From the NCBI GenBank assembly GCA_002431915.1, contig DJEP01000019.1:1-37472 (forward strand): a DNA stretch of 37,472 bases. Reading direction: 5' to 3'. Shown piece by piece: positions 22,616-31,331 of this stretch. The notes below the pieces were generated by a model. The model was not told the origin of the DNA, did not search any database, and saw only the letters and a program-made list of their open reading frames with translations. The DNA is from Lachnospiraceae bacterium UBA5895. GTDB lineage: Bacteria > Bacillota > Clostridia > Lachnospirales > Lachnospiraceae. Position numbers and translations under genes: made by a program. Position 1 is the first letter of the stretch, and each line of letters opens with the position of its first letter.

Positions 22616-25273
22616 ATGGCTGAATTGACACCGATGATGCAAAAATATATGGAGACCAAGGAGCAGTATAAGGACTGCATCCTTTTTTATCGGCTGGGAG
22701 ATTTCTATGAAATGTTTTTCGATGATGCGCTGGTGGCTTCCAAAGAACTGGAGATTACACTGACCGGGAAAAGCTGTGGCCTGGAGGAACGTGCCCCCAT
22801 GTGCGGCATTCCTTATCATGCCGTGGAAGGTTATCTGTCTAAACTGGTAAGCCGTGGCTATAAAGTAGCCATCTGCGAACAGGTGGAAGATCCGAAGCTT
22901 GCCAAGGGACTGGTGAAGCGGGAAGTGATCCGTGTGGTGACTCCCGGTACCAATTTAAATGTACAGTCGCTGGAAGCCAGCAAGAATAATTATCTGTTAA
23001 GCATTGCCTATACTTCGGACGGCATCGGCATCTCAGCGGCGGATGTAACTACCGGTGATTATTATGTGACGGAAGTCGAAGACCTGAAAAAATTAAACGA
23101 CGAACTGATGAAGTACGAACCATCCGAGATCATCTGTAATGAGGCGTTTTTAGTCAGCGGATTTGATGTGAACGACTTAAAGTCCCGGTTACATATCTCC
23201 GTCAATGCGCTGGAATCACATATGTTCGATGATGACGGTTGCAGACGGATTCTTATGAAACATTTTAAGGTAAATACCCTGATCGGTCTCGGCATCGAAG
23301 AATTTCCTACGGGACTTTTGGCTGCCGGAGCACTGTTACAGTATTTGTACGATACCCAGAAGACGGATCTGGAGCATTTTACCCATATTTATCCGTACCT
23401 CACCAGCAAATATATGCTGCTGGACAGTTCCACGAGGAGAAATCTGGAACTGACGGAGACCCTGCGGGAGAAGCAGAAGAGAGGTTCTCTCCTGTGGGTG
23501 TTGGATAAGACGAAGACTGCCATGGGCGCCAGGCTTCTGCGCAATTACATAGAACAGCCGTTAATTGAGAAGGATGAGATGGAGAAGCGTCTGGATGCCA
23601 TCCAGGAGCTGAATCAGGATTCCATCTCCAGAGATGAGATCAGAGAGTACTTAAATCCCATCTACGATCTGGAGCGACTGCTCAGTAAAGTGACTTATAA
23701 GACAGCGAACCCCAGAGATCTGATCGCATTTCGGAATTCTTTGCAGATGCTGCCGCCGATTAAGACGGTGCTGGCAGCTTTTGAAAAAGAAGAACTGACC
23801 GGGATTCGGGAGCAGATCGACGGACTGGAGGATATCTATCAGTTGATCGATGATGCCATCATCGACGAGCCGCCCCTGTCCATCCGGGAAGGTGGAATGA
23901 TCAAGGATCAGTTCGATGAGACCATAGACAGACTGCGCAGTGCCAAGCATGACGGAAAACAGTGGCTGGCACAGTTGGAGGAAGAGGACAGAGAACGTAC
24001 CGGCATCAAGAATCTGAAAATTAAATACAATAAGGTATTTGGTTATTATTTTGAGGTGACCAATTCTTACAAAGATCTGGTGCCGGAGGACTATATCCGC
24101 AAGCAGACCCTGGCAAATGCGGAACGATATACCACGCCGAGGTTAAAGGAACTGGAGGACACTATCTTAAATGCGGAGGACAAGCTCCAGACACTGGAAT
24201 ACGATGTGTTCTGCAGAATCAGGGATACCATTGCCCAGGAACTGGTACGCATCCAGAATACCGCGAAAGCCATTGCAAAGATGGATGTGTATGCGTCCCT
24301 GTCACTGGTTGCGGAGCGCAATCATTATGTGCGGCCGAAGTTAAATGAAAAAGGTGTCATTGACATCAAGGACGGAAGACATCCCGTGGTGGAACAGATG
24401 ATCACCAATGACATGTTCATTGCCAATGATACTTACCTGGACAACGGCAGTCATTGTATCAGCGTTATCACCGGTCCCAATATGGCGGGTAAATCCACAT
24501 ACATGCGCCAAACGGCACTGATCGTACTGATGGCGCAGATCGGATGTTTCGTGCCTGCCAGAACCGCGAATATCGGCATCGTGGACCGGATTTTCACCCG
24601 TGTGGGAGCTTCGGATGACCTTGCCAGCGGTCAGTCTACTTTTATGGTGGAGATGAATGAGGTGGCGAATATTTTACGGAATGCTACATCCAAAAGCCTG
24701 CTGATCTTAGATGAGATCGGCAGAGGTACGTCCACCTTTGACGGCTTGAGTATTGCCTGGGCAGTGATCGAACACATCAGCAACCGTAAGCTCTTAGGAG
24801 CCAAGACGCTGTTCGCCACCCATTATCATGAGCTGACCGAGCTGGAAGGCAAAATGAATAATGTGAATAACTACTGCATTGCCGTCAAGGAATGCGGCGA
24901 TGATATCGTGTTCCTACGTAAGATCGTAAAGGGCGGCGCGGACAAGAGCTACGGTATCCAGGTGGCAAAATTAGCCGGAGTGCCGGATATGGTCATCGAC
25001 CGTGCAAAAGAGATCGTGGAACAACTGTCGGACAATGATATTACGGAAAAGGTACAGAGCATTGCCATCGACAATAAGGGTGACGGAAAAGCAAAAAAGC
25101 AGCCCAAATACGATGAAGTGGATCTGGCACAGATGTCTCTGTTTGACACGGTGACAGATGAGGATGTACTGAAGGAACTGATGGAAATCAAGGTAACGAC
25201 GCTGACACCGTTGGATGCACTGAATACTCTGTATCGTTTACAGAATAAACTGAAGAACCGCTGGAACGGTTAA
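22616..25273 (+). CDS. mutS: DNA mismatch repair protein MutS
   Basis: 885 residues. Recognises mismatches and small loops and starts repair with MutL. The N-terminal mismatch-binding signature FYRLGDFYEMFF is present; its first Phe-x-Glu type contact lies within GDFYEMF. The C-terminal ATPase has Walker A TGPNMAGKST (619-628), the DEIGRGTSTFDG Walker B segment and the ATHYHELTEL motif. QMSLF near the C-terminus matches a beta-clamp binding motif. The start at ATG 22616 has AGGAG close upstream and gives the usual MAELTPMMQQY-like N-terminus. Confidence 0.97.
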   Translation: MAELTPMMQKYMETKEQYKDCILFYRLGDFYEMFFDDALVASKELEITLTGKSCGLEERAPMCGIPYHAVEGYLSKLVSRGYKVAICEQVEDPKLAKGLVKREVIRVVTPGTNLNVQSLEASKNNYLLSIAYTSDGIGISAADVTTGDYYVTEVEDLKKLNDELMKYEPSEIICNEAFLVSGFDVNDLKSRLHISVNALESHMFDDDGCRRILMKHFKVNTLIGLGIEEFPTGLLAAGALLQYLYDTQKTDLEHFTHIYPYLTSKYMLLDSSTRRNLELTETLREKQKRGSLLWVLDKTKTAMGARLLRNYIEQPLIEKDEMEKRLDAIQELNQDSISRDEIREYLNPIYDLERLLSKVTYKTANPRDLIAFRNSLQMLPPIKTVLAAFEKEELTGIREQIDGLEDIYQLIDDAIIDEPPLSIREGGMIKDQFDETIDRLRSAKHDGKQWLAQLEEEDRERTGIKNLKIKYNKVFGYYFEVTNSYKDLVPEDYIRKQTLANAERYTTPRLKELEDTILNAEDKLQTLEYDVFCRIRDTIAQELVRIQNTAKAIAKMDVYASLSLVAERNHYVRPKLNEKGVIDIKDGRHPVVEQMITNDMFIANDTYLDNGSHCISVITGPNMAGKSTYMRQTALIVLMAQIGCFVPARTANIGIVDRIFTRVGASDDLASGQSTFMVEMNEVANILRNATSKSLLILDEIGRGTSTFDGLSIAWAVIEHISNRKLLGAKTLFATHYHELTELEGKMNNVNNYCIAVKECGDDIVFLRKIVKGGADKSYGIQVAKLAGVPDMVIDRAKEIVEQLSDNDITEKVQSIAIDNKGDGKAKKQPKYDEVDLAQMSLFDTVTDEDVLKELMEIKVTTLTPLDALNTLYRLQNKLKNRWNG

Positions 25274-25281
25274 GTTATTTG

Positions 25282-25319
25282 TGCCTGCTTTCAGGTGCTT
25301 AAACACCTGAAAGCAGGCA
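25282..25319 (+). other. Perfect 16-bp hairpin between mutS and mutL
   Basis: The arms at 25282-25297 and 25304-25319 are exact complements over 16 bases with a six-base loop. No T-run follows. It starts 9 bases after the mutS stop and ends 26 bases before mutL. It could be an RNase processing or mRNA-stability site that sets different levels of the two proteins. Confidence 0.8.
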
Positions 25320-25345
25320 GACCACGAAAGGACAAGGGTGTTTAT

Positions 25346-27394
25346 ATGGGAATACATGTACTGGACTCCCGGACGATCGACAGAATCGCTGCCGGTGAAG
25401 TAGTGGAAAGACCTGCCAGTGTTGTGAAAGAATTAGTGGAAAATGCCATTGATGCCGGATCCACGGCAATCACAGTGGAAGCAAAGGAAGGCGGCATCGA
25501 ATTCATACGTGTGACGGATAACGGCTGCGGTATTGAGAGAGAACAGCTTCCTACCGCTTTTTTGCGACATGCTACCAGCAAAATCGATGATGCGGAAGAT
25601 TTGAATCATATCATGAGTTTGGGATTCCGCGGAGAGGCATTGTCCAGTATTGCGGCAGTTTCCCGGGTGGAGATCATTACCAAGCGGAAGGAAAATCTCA
25701 CCGGTACCCGTATGGTGCTGGAGGGAGCAAATGAACAGTCCATCGATGAGATTGGAGCACCGGATGGCACGACGTTCCTTATGCGGAATCTGTTCTTCAA
25801 TACGCCGGTACGGCGTAAGTTCTTAAAACAGCCGGCTACGGAAGGAAGTTATATTACGGATCTGATGGAACATCTGGCACTTTCGAGACCGGATATTTCC
25901 TTTAAATTCGTACTGGGGAACCAGACCAGATTCCATACCTCCGGCAACGGTGACTTAAGAGAGGTCATTTACCGGATTTACGGCAGAGAGATCGCACAGG
26001 AGCTGGTACCGATCCAGATTGAAGAAAACTGTATCAGGGTCGAAGGGTATCTCGGCAAACCGGTACTGGTGCGCTCCAACCGTAATTTTGAGATCTACTT
26101 TATCAACGGACGATTTATCCGCAGCGGTGTGATTGCCAAAGCTATCGAAGAGGGTTATAAGCAGTATCTGATGCAGCATAAATTCCCACTGTGCGTACTG
26201 CATATCACCATGGATACGGAGAGCGTGGATGTGAATGTACATCCCTCCAAAATGGATGTGCGGTTCTCGGACGGCATGGCATTTGCCAGAATGCTCAGTG
26301 AAAAAATTGCTACTACATTACGGAATCGGGAGATGATCCCAGATGCCTCCCTGGAGGATGAAAAGTCCATCCGGAAGAAGGAACTGGAAGACAGGAAAGC
26401 TTCCTGGAAGGAGCATACTCCGGAAGTCTTTGAAAAAAAGAGAGAAGAAAGCTACCGTGTCATGGAGGCTGCCAGATACGAGGCAGCACCGAAAGACCGG
26501 AGAGAATTTGTACAGAAGCCATCCTGGCAGGAAGCACATACCAGTGTACAGACCGGTGTTCAAAGCGTACAGAAAGAGGAACCCAATTCTGCCCCCGCAA
26601 TAACGCCCGCTTCGCAAGAGGACGATTTTTTTGTGGAGGCAGTACCGCCGGAGGCGAAGCAGCCGGGACCTGTCATCTGTCCGGAGACCGCTGAGGTAAT
26701 TGAACCGAAGGAGGATATCCTTACGGAGAAACAGGCGAAAGAGATGGAACCCGAGGTGAAGGATGCACAGCAGATGAACCTGTTTGAGGAAAAGCTGTTG
26801 TCTGTGCAGAACCGCAGCCGCTATCGGATCATCGGTCAGGTCTTTGACACCTACTGGCTGATCCAGTTCGAGGATAAATTGTTTATCATTGATCAGCATG
26901 CCGCCCATGAGAAGGTGAAATACGAGCGCCTGATGAAGCAGTTCCATGAAAAAAGTGTGGTATCCCAGCGCCTGATGCCTCCCATCATTGTCAGCCTGAC
27001 GGGACAGGAGGAAAGCGTTCTTCACACCTATGAGGATGCCTTTGCACAGCTGGGATTCGAGATCGAAGCTTTCGGTGGCAACGAATATGCTTTGCGCAGC
27101 GTGCCGGTGGATCTCTACGGCTGCAGCGAGAGAGAACTGTTTTTAGCGGTACTGGATGAACTGTCCCAGGAGACCGGCAACCGCGGCAGCTTTCAGGTCA
27201 TCGAGGAGAAGATCGCATCCATGTCCTGCAAGGCAGCTGTTAAGGGTAACAACCGATTAAGTTTTCAGGAGGCGGAGAAGCTGATCGATGAACTCCTGAC
27301 ACTGGATAACCCCTATAACTGTCCCCACGGCAGACCTACCATCATTACCATGACGGAGACTGACCTTGAGAAGAAATTTAAGAGGATTGTATAA
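25346..27394 (+). CDS. mutL: DNA mismatch repair protein MutL (endonuclease type)
   Basis: 682 residues. The N-terminal GHKL ATPase has ELVENAIDAGS, DNGCGI and GFRGEALSSI. A charged, low-complexity linker follows at about residues 345-480. The C-terminal domain contains the metal-dependent nicking motif DQHAAHEKVKYE (D516 onwards) and CPHGRPT, as in bacteria without MutH. QMNLF just before this domain matches a beta-clamp binding motif. The start at ATG 25346 gives the standard MGIHVLDSRTIDRIAAGEV N-terminus; the upstream extension runs through the hairpin. The stop overlaps the next start (TAATG). Confidence 0.97.
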   Translation: MGIHVLDSRTIDRIAAGEVVERPASVVKELVENAIDAGSTAITVEAKEGGIEFIRVTDNGCGIEREQLPTAFLRHATSKIDDAEDLNHIMSLGFRGEALSSIAAVSRVEIITKRKENLTGTRMVLEGANEQSIDEIGAPDGTTFLMRNLFFNTPVRRKFLKQPATEGSYITDLMEHLALSRPDISFKFVLGNQTRFHTSGNGDLREVIYRIYGREIAQELVPIQIEENCIRVEGYLGKPVLVRSNRNFEIYFINGRFIRSGVIAKAIEEGYKQYLMQHKFPLCVLHITMDTESVDVNVHPSKMDVRFSDGMAFARMLSEKIATTLRNREMIPDASLEDEKSIRKKELEDRKASWKEHTPEVFEKKREESYRVMEAARYEAAPKDRREFVQKPSWQEAHTSVQTGVQSVQKEEPNSAPAITPASQEDDFFVEAVPPEAKQPGPVICPETAEVIEPKEDILTEKQAKEMEPEVKDAQQMNLFEEKLLSVQNRSRYRIIGQVFDTYWLIQFEDKLFIIDQHAAHEKVKYERLMKQFHEKSVVSQRLMPPIIVSLTGQEESVLHTYEDAFAQLGFEIEAFGGNEYALRSVPVDLYGCSERELFLAVLDELSQETGNRGSFQVIEEKIASMSCKAAVKGNNRLSFQEAEKLIDELLTLDNPYNCPHGRPTIITMTETDLEKKFKRIV

Positions 27395-27873
27395 TGCGTT
27401 TATTGATCAAACAACGAGTATTTTCCTGGACAGATTCTTATGACGTCTATGACGAAAATGAAAATGCAAAATATTTTGTAAAGGCGGAGTTTTTTTCCTT
27501 AGGACATCAGCTGCATGTATATGACAGAAACAATCGTGAACTGGGTGTTATCAGACAGCGTCTGTTTACCCTGCTTCCGGCATTTGAAATCGAAATTAAC
27601 GGACAGATAAAGGGCGAGATCCGTAAGCAGTTCTCCTTTTTCAAGCCAAGGTACGAGATCGATTACAATGGCTGGCGCGTGGAGGGAGATTTCCTGGGAT
27701 GGGATTACGATGTGTACAGCGGATGCAGTAGTATCATTCATATCTCGAAGGAACTGTTCCGTTGGGGAGATACCTACACGATTAACTTTTCTGATCCGCA
27801 GGACGAACTGGAAGGGCTGATGTTAGTCATCGCCATTGATGCGGCAAACTGCACCCAGAATAATAATGGATAA
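27394..27873 (+). CDS. LURP-one-related (Tubby-like fold) protein
   Basis: 159 residues. The pattern of short beta strands (LLIKQRVFSWTDSYDVYDENEN, YFVKAEFFSLGHQLHVYD, GVIRQRLFTLLPAFEI, YDVYS) matches the LURP-one-related/YxjI family, which has a Tubby-like barrel. No biochemical role is established for bacterial members. There is no signal peptide or membrane segment. The ATG shares one base with the mutL stop codon, so it is translated with mutL. That link to mismatch repair may be accidental. Confidence 0.8.
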   Translation: MRLLIKQRVFSWTDSYDVYDENENAKYFVKAEFFSLGHQLHVYDRNNRELGVIRQRLFTLLPAFEIEINGQIKGEIRKQFSFFKPRYEIDYNGWRVEGDFLGWDYDVYSGCSSIIHISKELFRWGDTYTINFSDPQDELEGLMLVIAIDAANCTQNNNG

Positions 27874-27892
27874 TGTGTAAGGAAGAAGAATT

Positions 27893-28867
27893 ATGTCGGT
27901 AACACAATCTATAAAAAGACCGTTAGTCGTACTGACCGGGCCTACGGCAGTGGGTAAAACAAAACTGTCTATTGCCCTGGCCAAAGCCATAGACGGAGAG
28001 ATCCTGTCGGCAGATTCCATGCAGGTATATAAGCATATGGATATCGGTTCCGCCAAGATCCGCCCGGAGGAAATGCAGGGAGTGCCCCATCATCTGATCG
28101 ATATTCTGGAGCCGTGGGAAGAATTTAATGTGGTGGTCTTCCAGAAGCGCTGCTTGGAATGCATGGAACAGATCTATGACAGGGGACATATTCCCATTCT
28201 GGTGGGAGGCACCGGGTTCTATATTCAGGCGGTACTTCGGGGGATTGATTTTACAGAGAACGAAGAGAATACTGAATATCGGGAAAAAATGGAACAGCTT
28301 GCGAAAGAAAAGGGACCGGAAGTACTACATGACATGCTCAGAAAAATTGATCCGGTTTCAGCAGATAACATTCATGCAAACAATATCAAGCGAACCATCC
28401 GTGCACTGGAATATTATGAATTGACCGGGGAACCGATCTCTGCTCATAATGAACGAGAAAAAGAACGGACGAGTCCATATAATTTCAGCTATTTTGTCCT
28501 GACGGATGACAGAGAAAAGCTGTATGCGCGGATCGAAACCCGCATTGATGAAATGCTGTCGGAAGGACTGGTGGAGGAAGTCAGAAGCCTGAAAAAACTG
28601 GGCTGCCACAGAGGAATGGTATCCATGCAGGGACTGGGGTACAAAGAGATCCTGGAATATCTGGACGGAGAATGCAGCCTGGAGGAAGCGGTGTATACCC
28701 TGAAGCGGGATACCAGACATTTTGCCAAGAGACAGCTGACCTGGTTCCGCAGGGAAAAAGAGGTTACCTGGCTGGACAAACAACAATTTGACTATGACGA
28801 AGAGAAAATTTTAGAATATATGATAAAGGAATTAGGAGAAAAAGGGATCTATGAAAAACAGCAATAA
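27893..28867 (+). CDS. miaA: tRNA dimethylallyltransferase
   Basis: 324 residues. Transfers the dimethylallyl group to A37 of UNN-reading tRNAs, giving i6A37, the substrate of MiaB. P-loop GPTAVGKTK (about residues 16-24), then the DSMQVYKHMDIGSAK segment with the conserved Asp, LVGGTGFYIQA, and a C-terminal RDTRHFAKRQLTWFR stretch. AAGGAAG precedes the ATG. It overlaps the next gene by 17 bases. Confidence 0.97.
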   Translation: MSVTQSIKRPLVVLTGPTAVGKTKLSIALAKAIDGEILSADSMQVYKHMDIGSAKIRPEEMQGVPHHLIDILEPWEEFNVVVFQKRCLECMEQIYDRGHIPILVGGTGFYIQAVLRGIDFTENEENTEYREKMEQLAKEKGPEVLHDMLRKIDPVSADNIHANNIKRTIRALEYYELTGEPISAHNEREKERTSPYNFSYFVLTDDREKLYARIETRIDEMLSEGLVEEVRSLKKLGCHRGMVSMQGLGYKEILEYLDGECSLEEAVYTLKRDTRHFAKRQLTWFRREKEVTWLDKQQFDYDEEKILEYMIKELGEKGIYEKQQ

Positions 28868-30167
28868 CAGTAATGAAGAAATCTACCTGTCTATGGGAAT
28901 AAGCAAGACCGTATACGACTATGGCTGTGCCATTGAGAAAAGTTTGCGAGACCGCTTTGACGAGGTGGACCAGAACGCGGAATATAATCAGTTAAAGGTG
29001 GTCAAAGCCATGCAGCAGCATCAGGTGAGTGAAGCCTGCCTGCTGGGCACTACCGGCTATGGCTATAACGACCTGGGCAGAGATTCCTTAGAGGCAGTCT
29101 ATGCGGCAACGTTCCACACGGAGGATGCCCTGGTGCGTCCCCAGATTACCTGCGGTACCCACGCACTGGCACTGGCTCTGATGAGCAACTTAAGACCCGG
29201 AGACGAACTGTTGTCCCCCGTGGGCAAGCCTTATGATACTTTGGAAGAAGTCATCGGCATCCGCCCTTCTAAAGGGTCTCTGGCAGAATACGGTGTAACC
29301 TATCGCCAGGTAGACCTGCTGCCGGACGGAAGCTTTGATTATGATAAGATCCGTGAGAACATTAATGAGAAGACTCATCTGGTAACGATCCAGCGTTCCA
29401 AGGGATACCAGACCAGACCGACCCTGTCGGTAGAGCGGATCGGTGAGCTGATCGCCTTTATCAAAGGCATCAAACCGGATGTCATCTGCATGGTAGATAA
29501 CTGCTACGGTGAATTCGTGGAGACGATGGAACCCTCCGATGTGGGTGCGGATATGATCGTGGGATCCCTCATCAAAAATCCCGGCGGTGGACTGGCTCCC
29601 ATCGGCGGCTATATCGCCGGTAAAAAGGAATGCGTGGAGAATGCGGCATATCGTCTGACTTCTCCCGGACTGGGTAAGGAAGTGGGAGCGTCTCTTGGCA
29701 TTCTGAAGGATTTCTATCAGGGATTTTTCCTGGCGCCTACCGTGACGGCGGGTGCATTAAAGGGAGCGATCTTTGCAGCAAATGTCTATGAAAAATTAGG
29801 CTTTGCGGTAGTACCGAACGGTACAGAGAGCAGACATGATATTATCCAGGCGGTAACGTTTGGACAGCCGGAAGGCGTCATCGGCTTCTGTCAGGGAATC
29901 CAGGCAGCGGCACCGGTGGACAGCCATGTAACGCCGGAACCCTGGAATATGCCGGGATATGATGCACAGGTCATCATGGCGGCAGGGGCATTTGTATCCG
30001 GATCCTCCATTGAACTGTCAGCAGACGGTCCCATTAAGCCTCCCTATGCTGTATATTTTCAGGGTGGACTGACCTGGCAGCATGCCAAGTTCGGCATTCT
30101 GAAATCCCTGCAGGCGTTGCTTAAGAAGGGAATCGTGACAGAAGAACAGATAAGGCAGGCGATATAG
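28851..30167 (+). CDS. Methionine-gamma-lyase-family (aluminium resistance/YnbB-like) PLP protein
   Basis: 438 residues. Fold-type I PLP enzyme of the family often named aluminium resistance protein or YnbB. The motif CMVDNCYGEFVE gives the cofactor Asp, and GSLIKNPGGG the probable PLP lysine. The N-terminal TTGYGYNDLGRD and QITCGTHALALAL are family markers. The real reaction is not established; a C-S lyase activity on a sulfur amino acid is inferred from the family. A gene of this family lies near miaA in B. subtilis too, where hfq and an hflX relative stand between them; both are absent here. Confidence 0.88.
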   Translation: MKNSNNSNEEIYLSMGISKTVYDYGCAIEKSLRDRFDEVDQNAEYNQLKVVKAMQQHQVSEACLLGTTGYGYNDLGRDSLEAVYAATFHTEDALVRPQITCGTHALALALMSNLRPGDELLSPVGKPYDTLEEVIGIRPSKGSLAEYGVTYRQVDLLPDGSFDYDKIRENINEKTHLVTIQRSKGYQTRPTLSVERIGELIAFIKGIKPDVICMVDNCYGEFVETMEPSDVGADMIVGSLIKNPGGGLAPIGGYIAGKKECVENAAYRLTSPGLGKEVGASLGILKDFYQGFFLAPTVTAGALKGAIFAANVYEKLGFAVVPNGTESRHDIIQAVTFGQPEGVIGFCQGIQAAAPVDSHVTPEPWNMPGYDAQVIMAAGAFVSGSSIELSADGPIKPPYAVYFQGGLTWQHAKFGILKSLQALLKKGIVTEEQIRQAI

Positions 30168-30226
30168 AACCTGCCGGGGAATACGAATCCTGTAGAAAAA
30201 GCGCAAAATAAAATCCACTAAATTTG

Positions 30227-30255
30227 TGTACAGAAGAAGCTTTTTGTGATAGTAT
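30227..30255 (+). promoter_or_regulatory. Weak candidate promoter for the DUF4321-radC-mre block
   Basis: TGTACA (30227-30232) and TAGTAT (30250-30255), 17 bases apart, are each four of six matches to consensus. The 172-base gap needs a promoter because the PLP-protein gene ends before it, but other AT-rich positions (TATAAA at 30253) are possible. Confidence 0.3.
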
Positions 30256-30339
30256 AAAAAGACGTATGGAAGATGGGACTTATGGGGAGACCCGGACGGA
30301 TACAGAGAGTACACAAGAAAAGAAAGAAGAGGAAATGCC

Positions 30340-30579
30340 TTGAAGAGAATTAATTGGGTATTGATTGTCCTGGTACTGATCGGATTTGTGATCGGCAGAT
30401 TTATAGGAACTTATTTTGACGGTACTTTTCTGAATTACGGACAGAATTTTGGACTTAGCAGCCCGGTGGAACTGAATCTCGGTTTTATCATTCTTACCTT
30501 CGGACTGGAGTTTAACATTACCATTGCCAGCGTGATCGGTGTGATCATTGCTTTTGTGGTATACCGTTTTATCCGTTAG
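30340..30579 (+). CDS. DUF4321 small membrane protein
   Basis: 79 residues with two membrane helices (about 5-24 and 45-77) joined by a short loop containing YFDGTFLNYG. The sequence and its place before radC and mreBCD fit the DUF4321 family, of unknown function. The start is TTG, with GAGG eight bases upstream (30328-30331). Being next to the elongation genes, it may have a role in the cell envelope; this is inferred from context. Confidence 0.8.
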   Translation: MKRINWVLIVLVLIGFVIGRFIGTYFDGTFLNYGQNFGLSSPVELNLGFIILTFGLEFNITIASVIGVIIAFVVYRFIR

Positions 30580-30612
30580 AGAACATACGTCGGAGAAGGC
30601 AGAAGGAGACTT

Positions 30613-31311
30613 ATGCCTGCAAAATTAACACAACATGTAACGGATTCACAGCTGCCTTATGAGAGATTCTTAAACTTCGGACCGGAGAACCTTACGGAAG
30701 CGGAGCTTCTGGCAGTGATCCTGCGAACCGGAACCAAAGACACTTCCGCAGTGGAACTGGCGGAAAAGGTTCTGGCACTGGCAAAATATCCCAGGGAGGG
30801 ACTTTTGGGCCTGCACGATGTAAGCGTGGAGGAACTGACACAGATCCGTGGGATCGGTACAGTGAAAGCAGTGAAATTAAAATGCATCGCCGAATTATCC
30901 AATCGTATGAGCCGGGCGAGAGCAAGCACCGGGATCTGTTTTACCAGAGCGGATATGGTGGCGGAATATTTCATGGAGAAGCTGCGCCATAAGGATACAG
31001 AGTGTGTGTATCTGCTCTGCCTGGATGCCAAGGGGCAGTTGATCCGGGAGAAAAAGCTGTCGGACGGCTGTGTGAACATGGCTCTGATCTCTCCCAGAGA
31101 GATATTTTTGGAAGCATTGAAAGACAAAGCGGTGAATATTATCCTCGTGCATAATCATCCAAGCGGCGACCCGACACCCAGCAGAGCGGACAGAGAACTT
31201 ACCGACAACGTGGCGGGAGCGGGAGAACAGATGGATATTCCACTGTTAGACCACATTATTATCGGGGATAACAGGTATACTAGCTTTAAAGAGCAAAAAT
31301 TATTGAGATGA
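30613..31311 (+). CDS. radC: RadC-family JAB/MPN protein
   Basis: 232 residues. An N-terminal helix-hairpin-helix-type region (about 1-100, with LTQIRGIGTVKA) is followed by a JAB/MPN metal-binding domain with HNHPSGDPTPSRAD, the JAMM motif. The early name as a DNA repair protein is not well supported and the true function is unclear. It sits directly ahead of mreB, as in many Firmicutes. AAGGAGA-type spacing precedes the ATG. Confidence 0.93.
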   Translation: MPAKLTQHVTDSQLPYERFLNFGPENLTEAELLAVILRTGTKDTSAVELAEKVLALAKYPREGLLGLHDVSVEELTQIRGIGTVKAVKLKCIAELSNRMSRARASTGICFTRADMVAEYFMEKLRHKDTECVYLLCLDAKGQLIREKKLSDGCVNMALISPREIFLEALKDKAVNIILVHNHPSGDPTPSRADRELTDNVAGAGEQMDIPLLDHIIIGDNRYTSFKEQKLLR

Positions 31312-31331
31312 TATAAGAAAGGAAAATGACA

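Noticed and set aside
26318..27025. 235-residue minus-strand ORF inside mutL
   Set aside because: Antisense to the mutL linker, where biased composition keeps the frame open.
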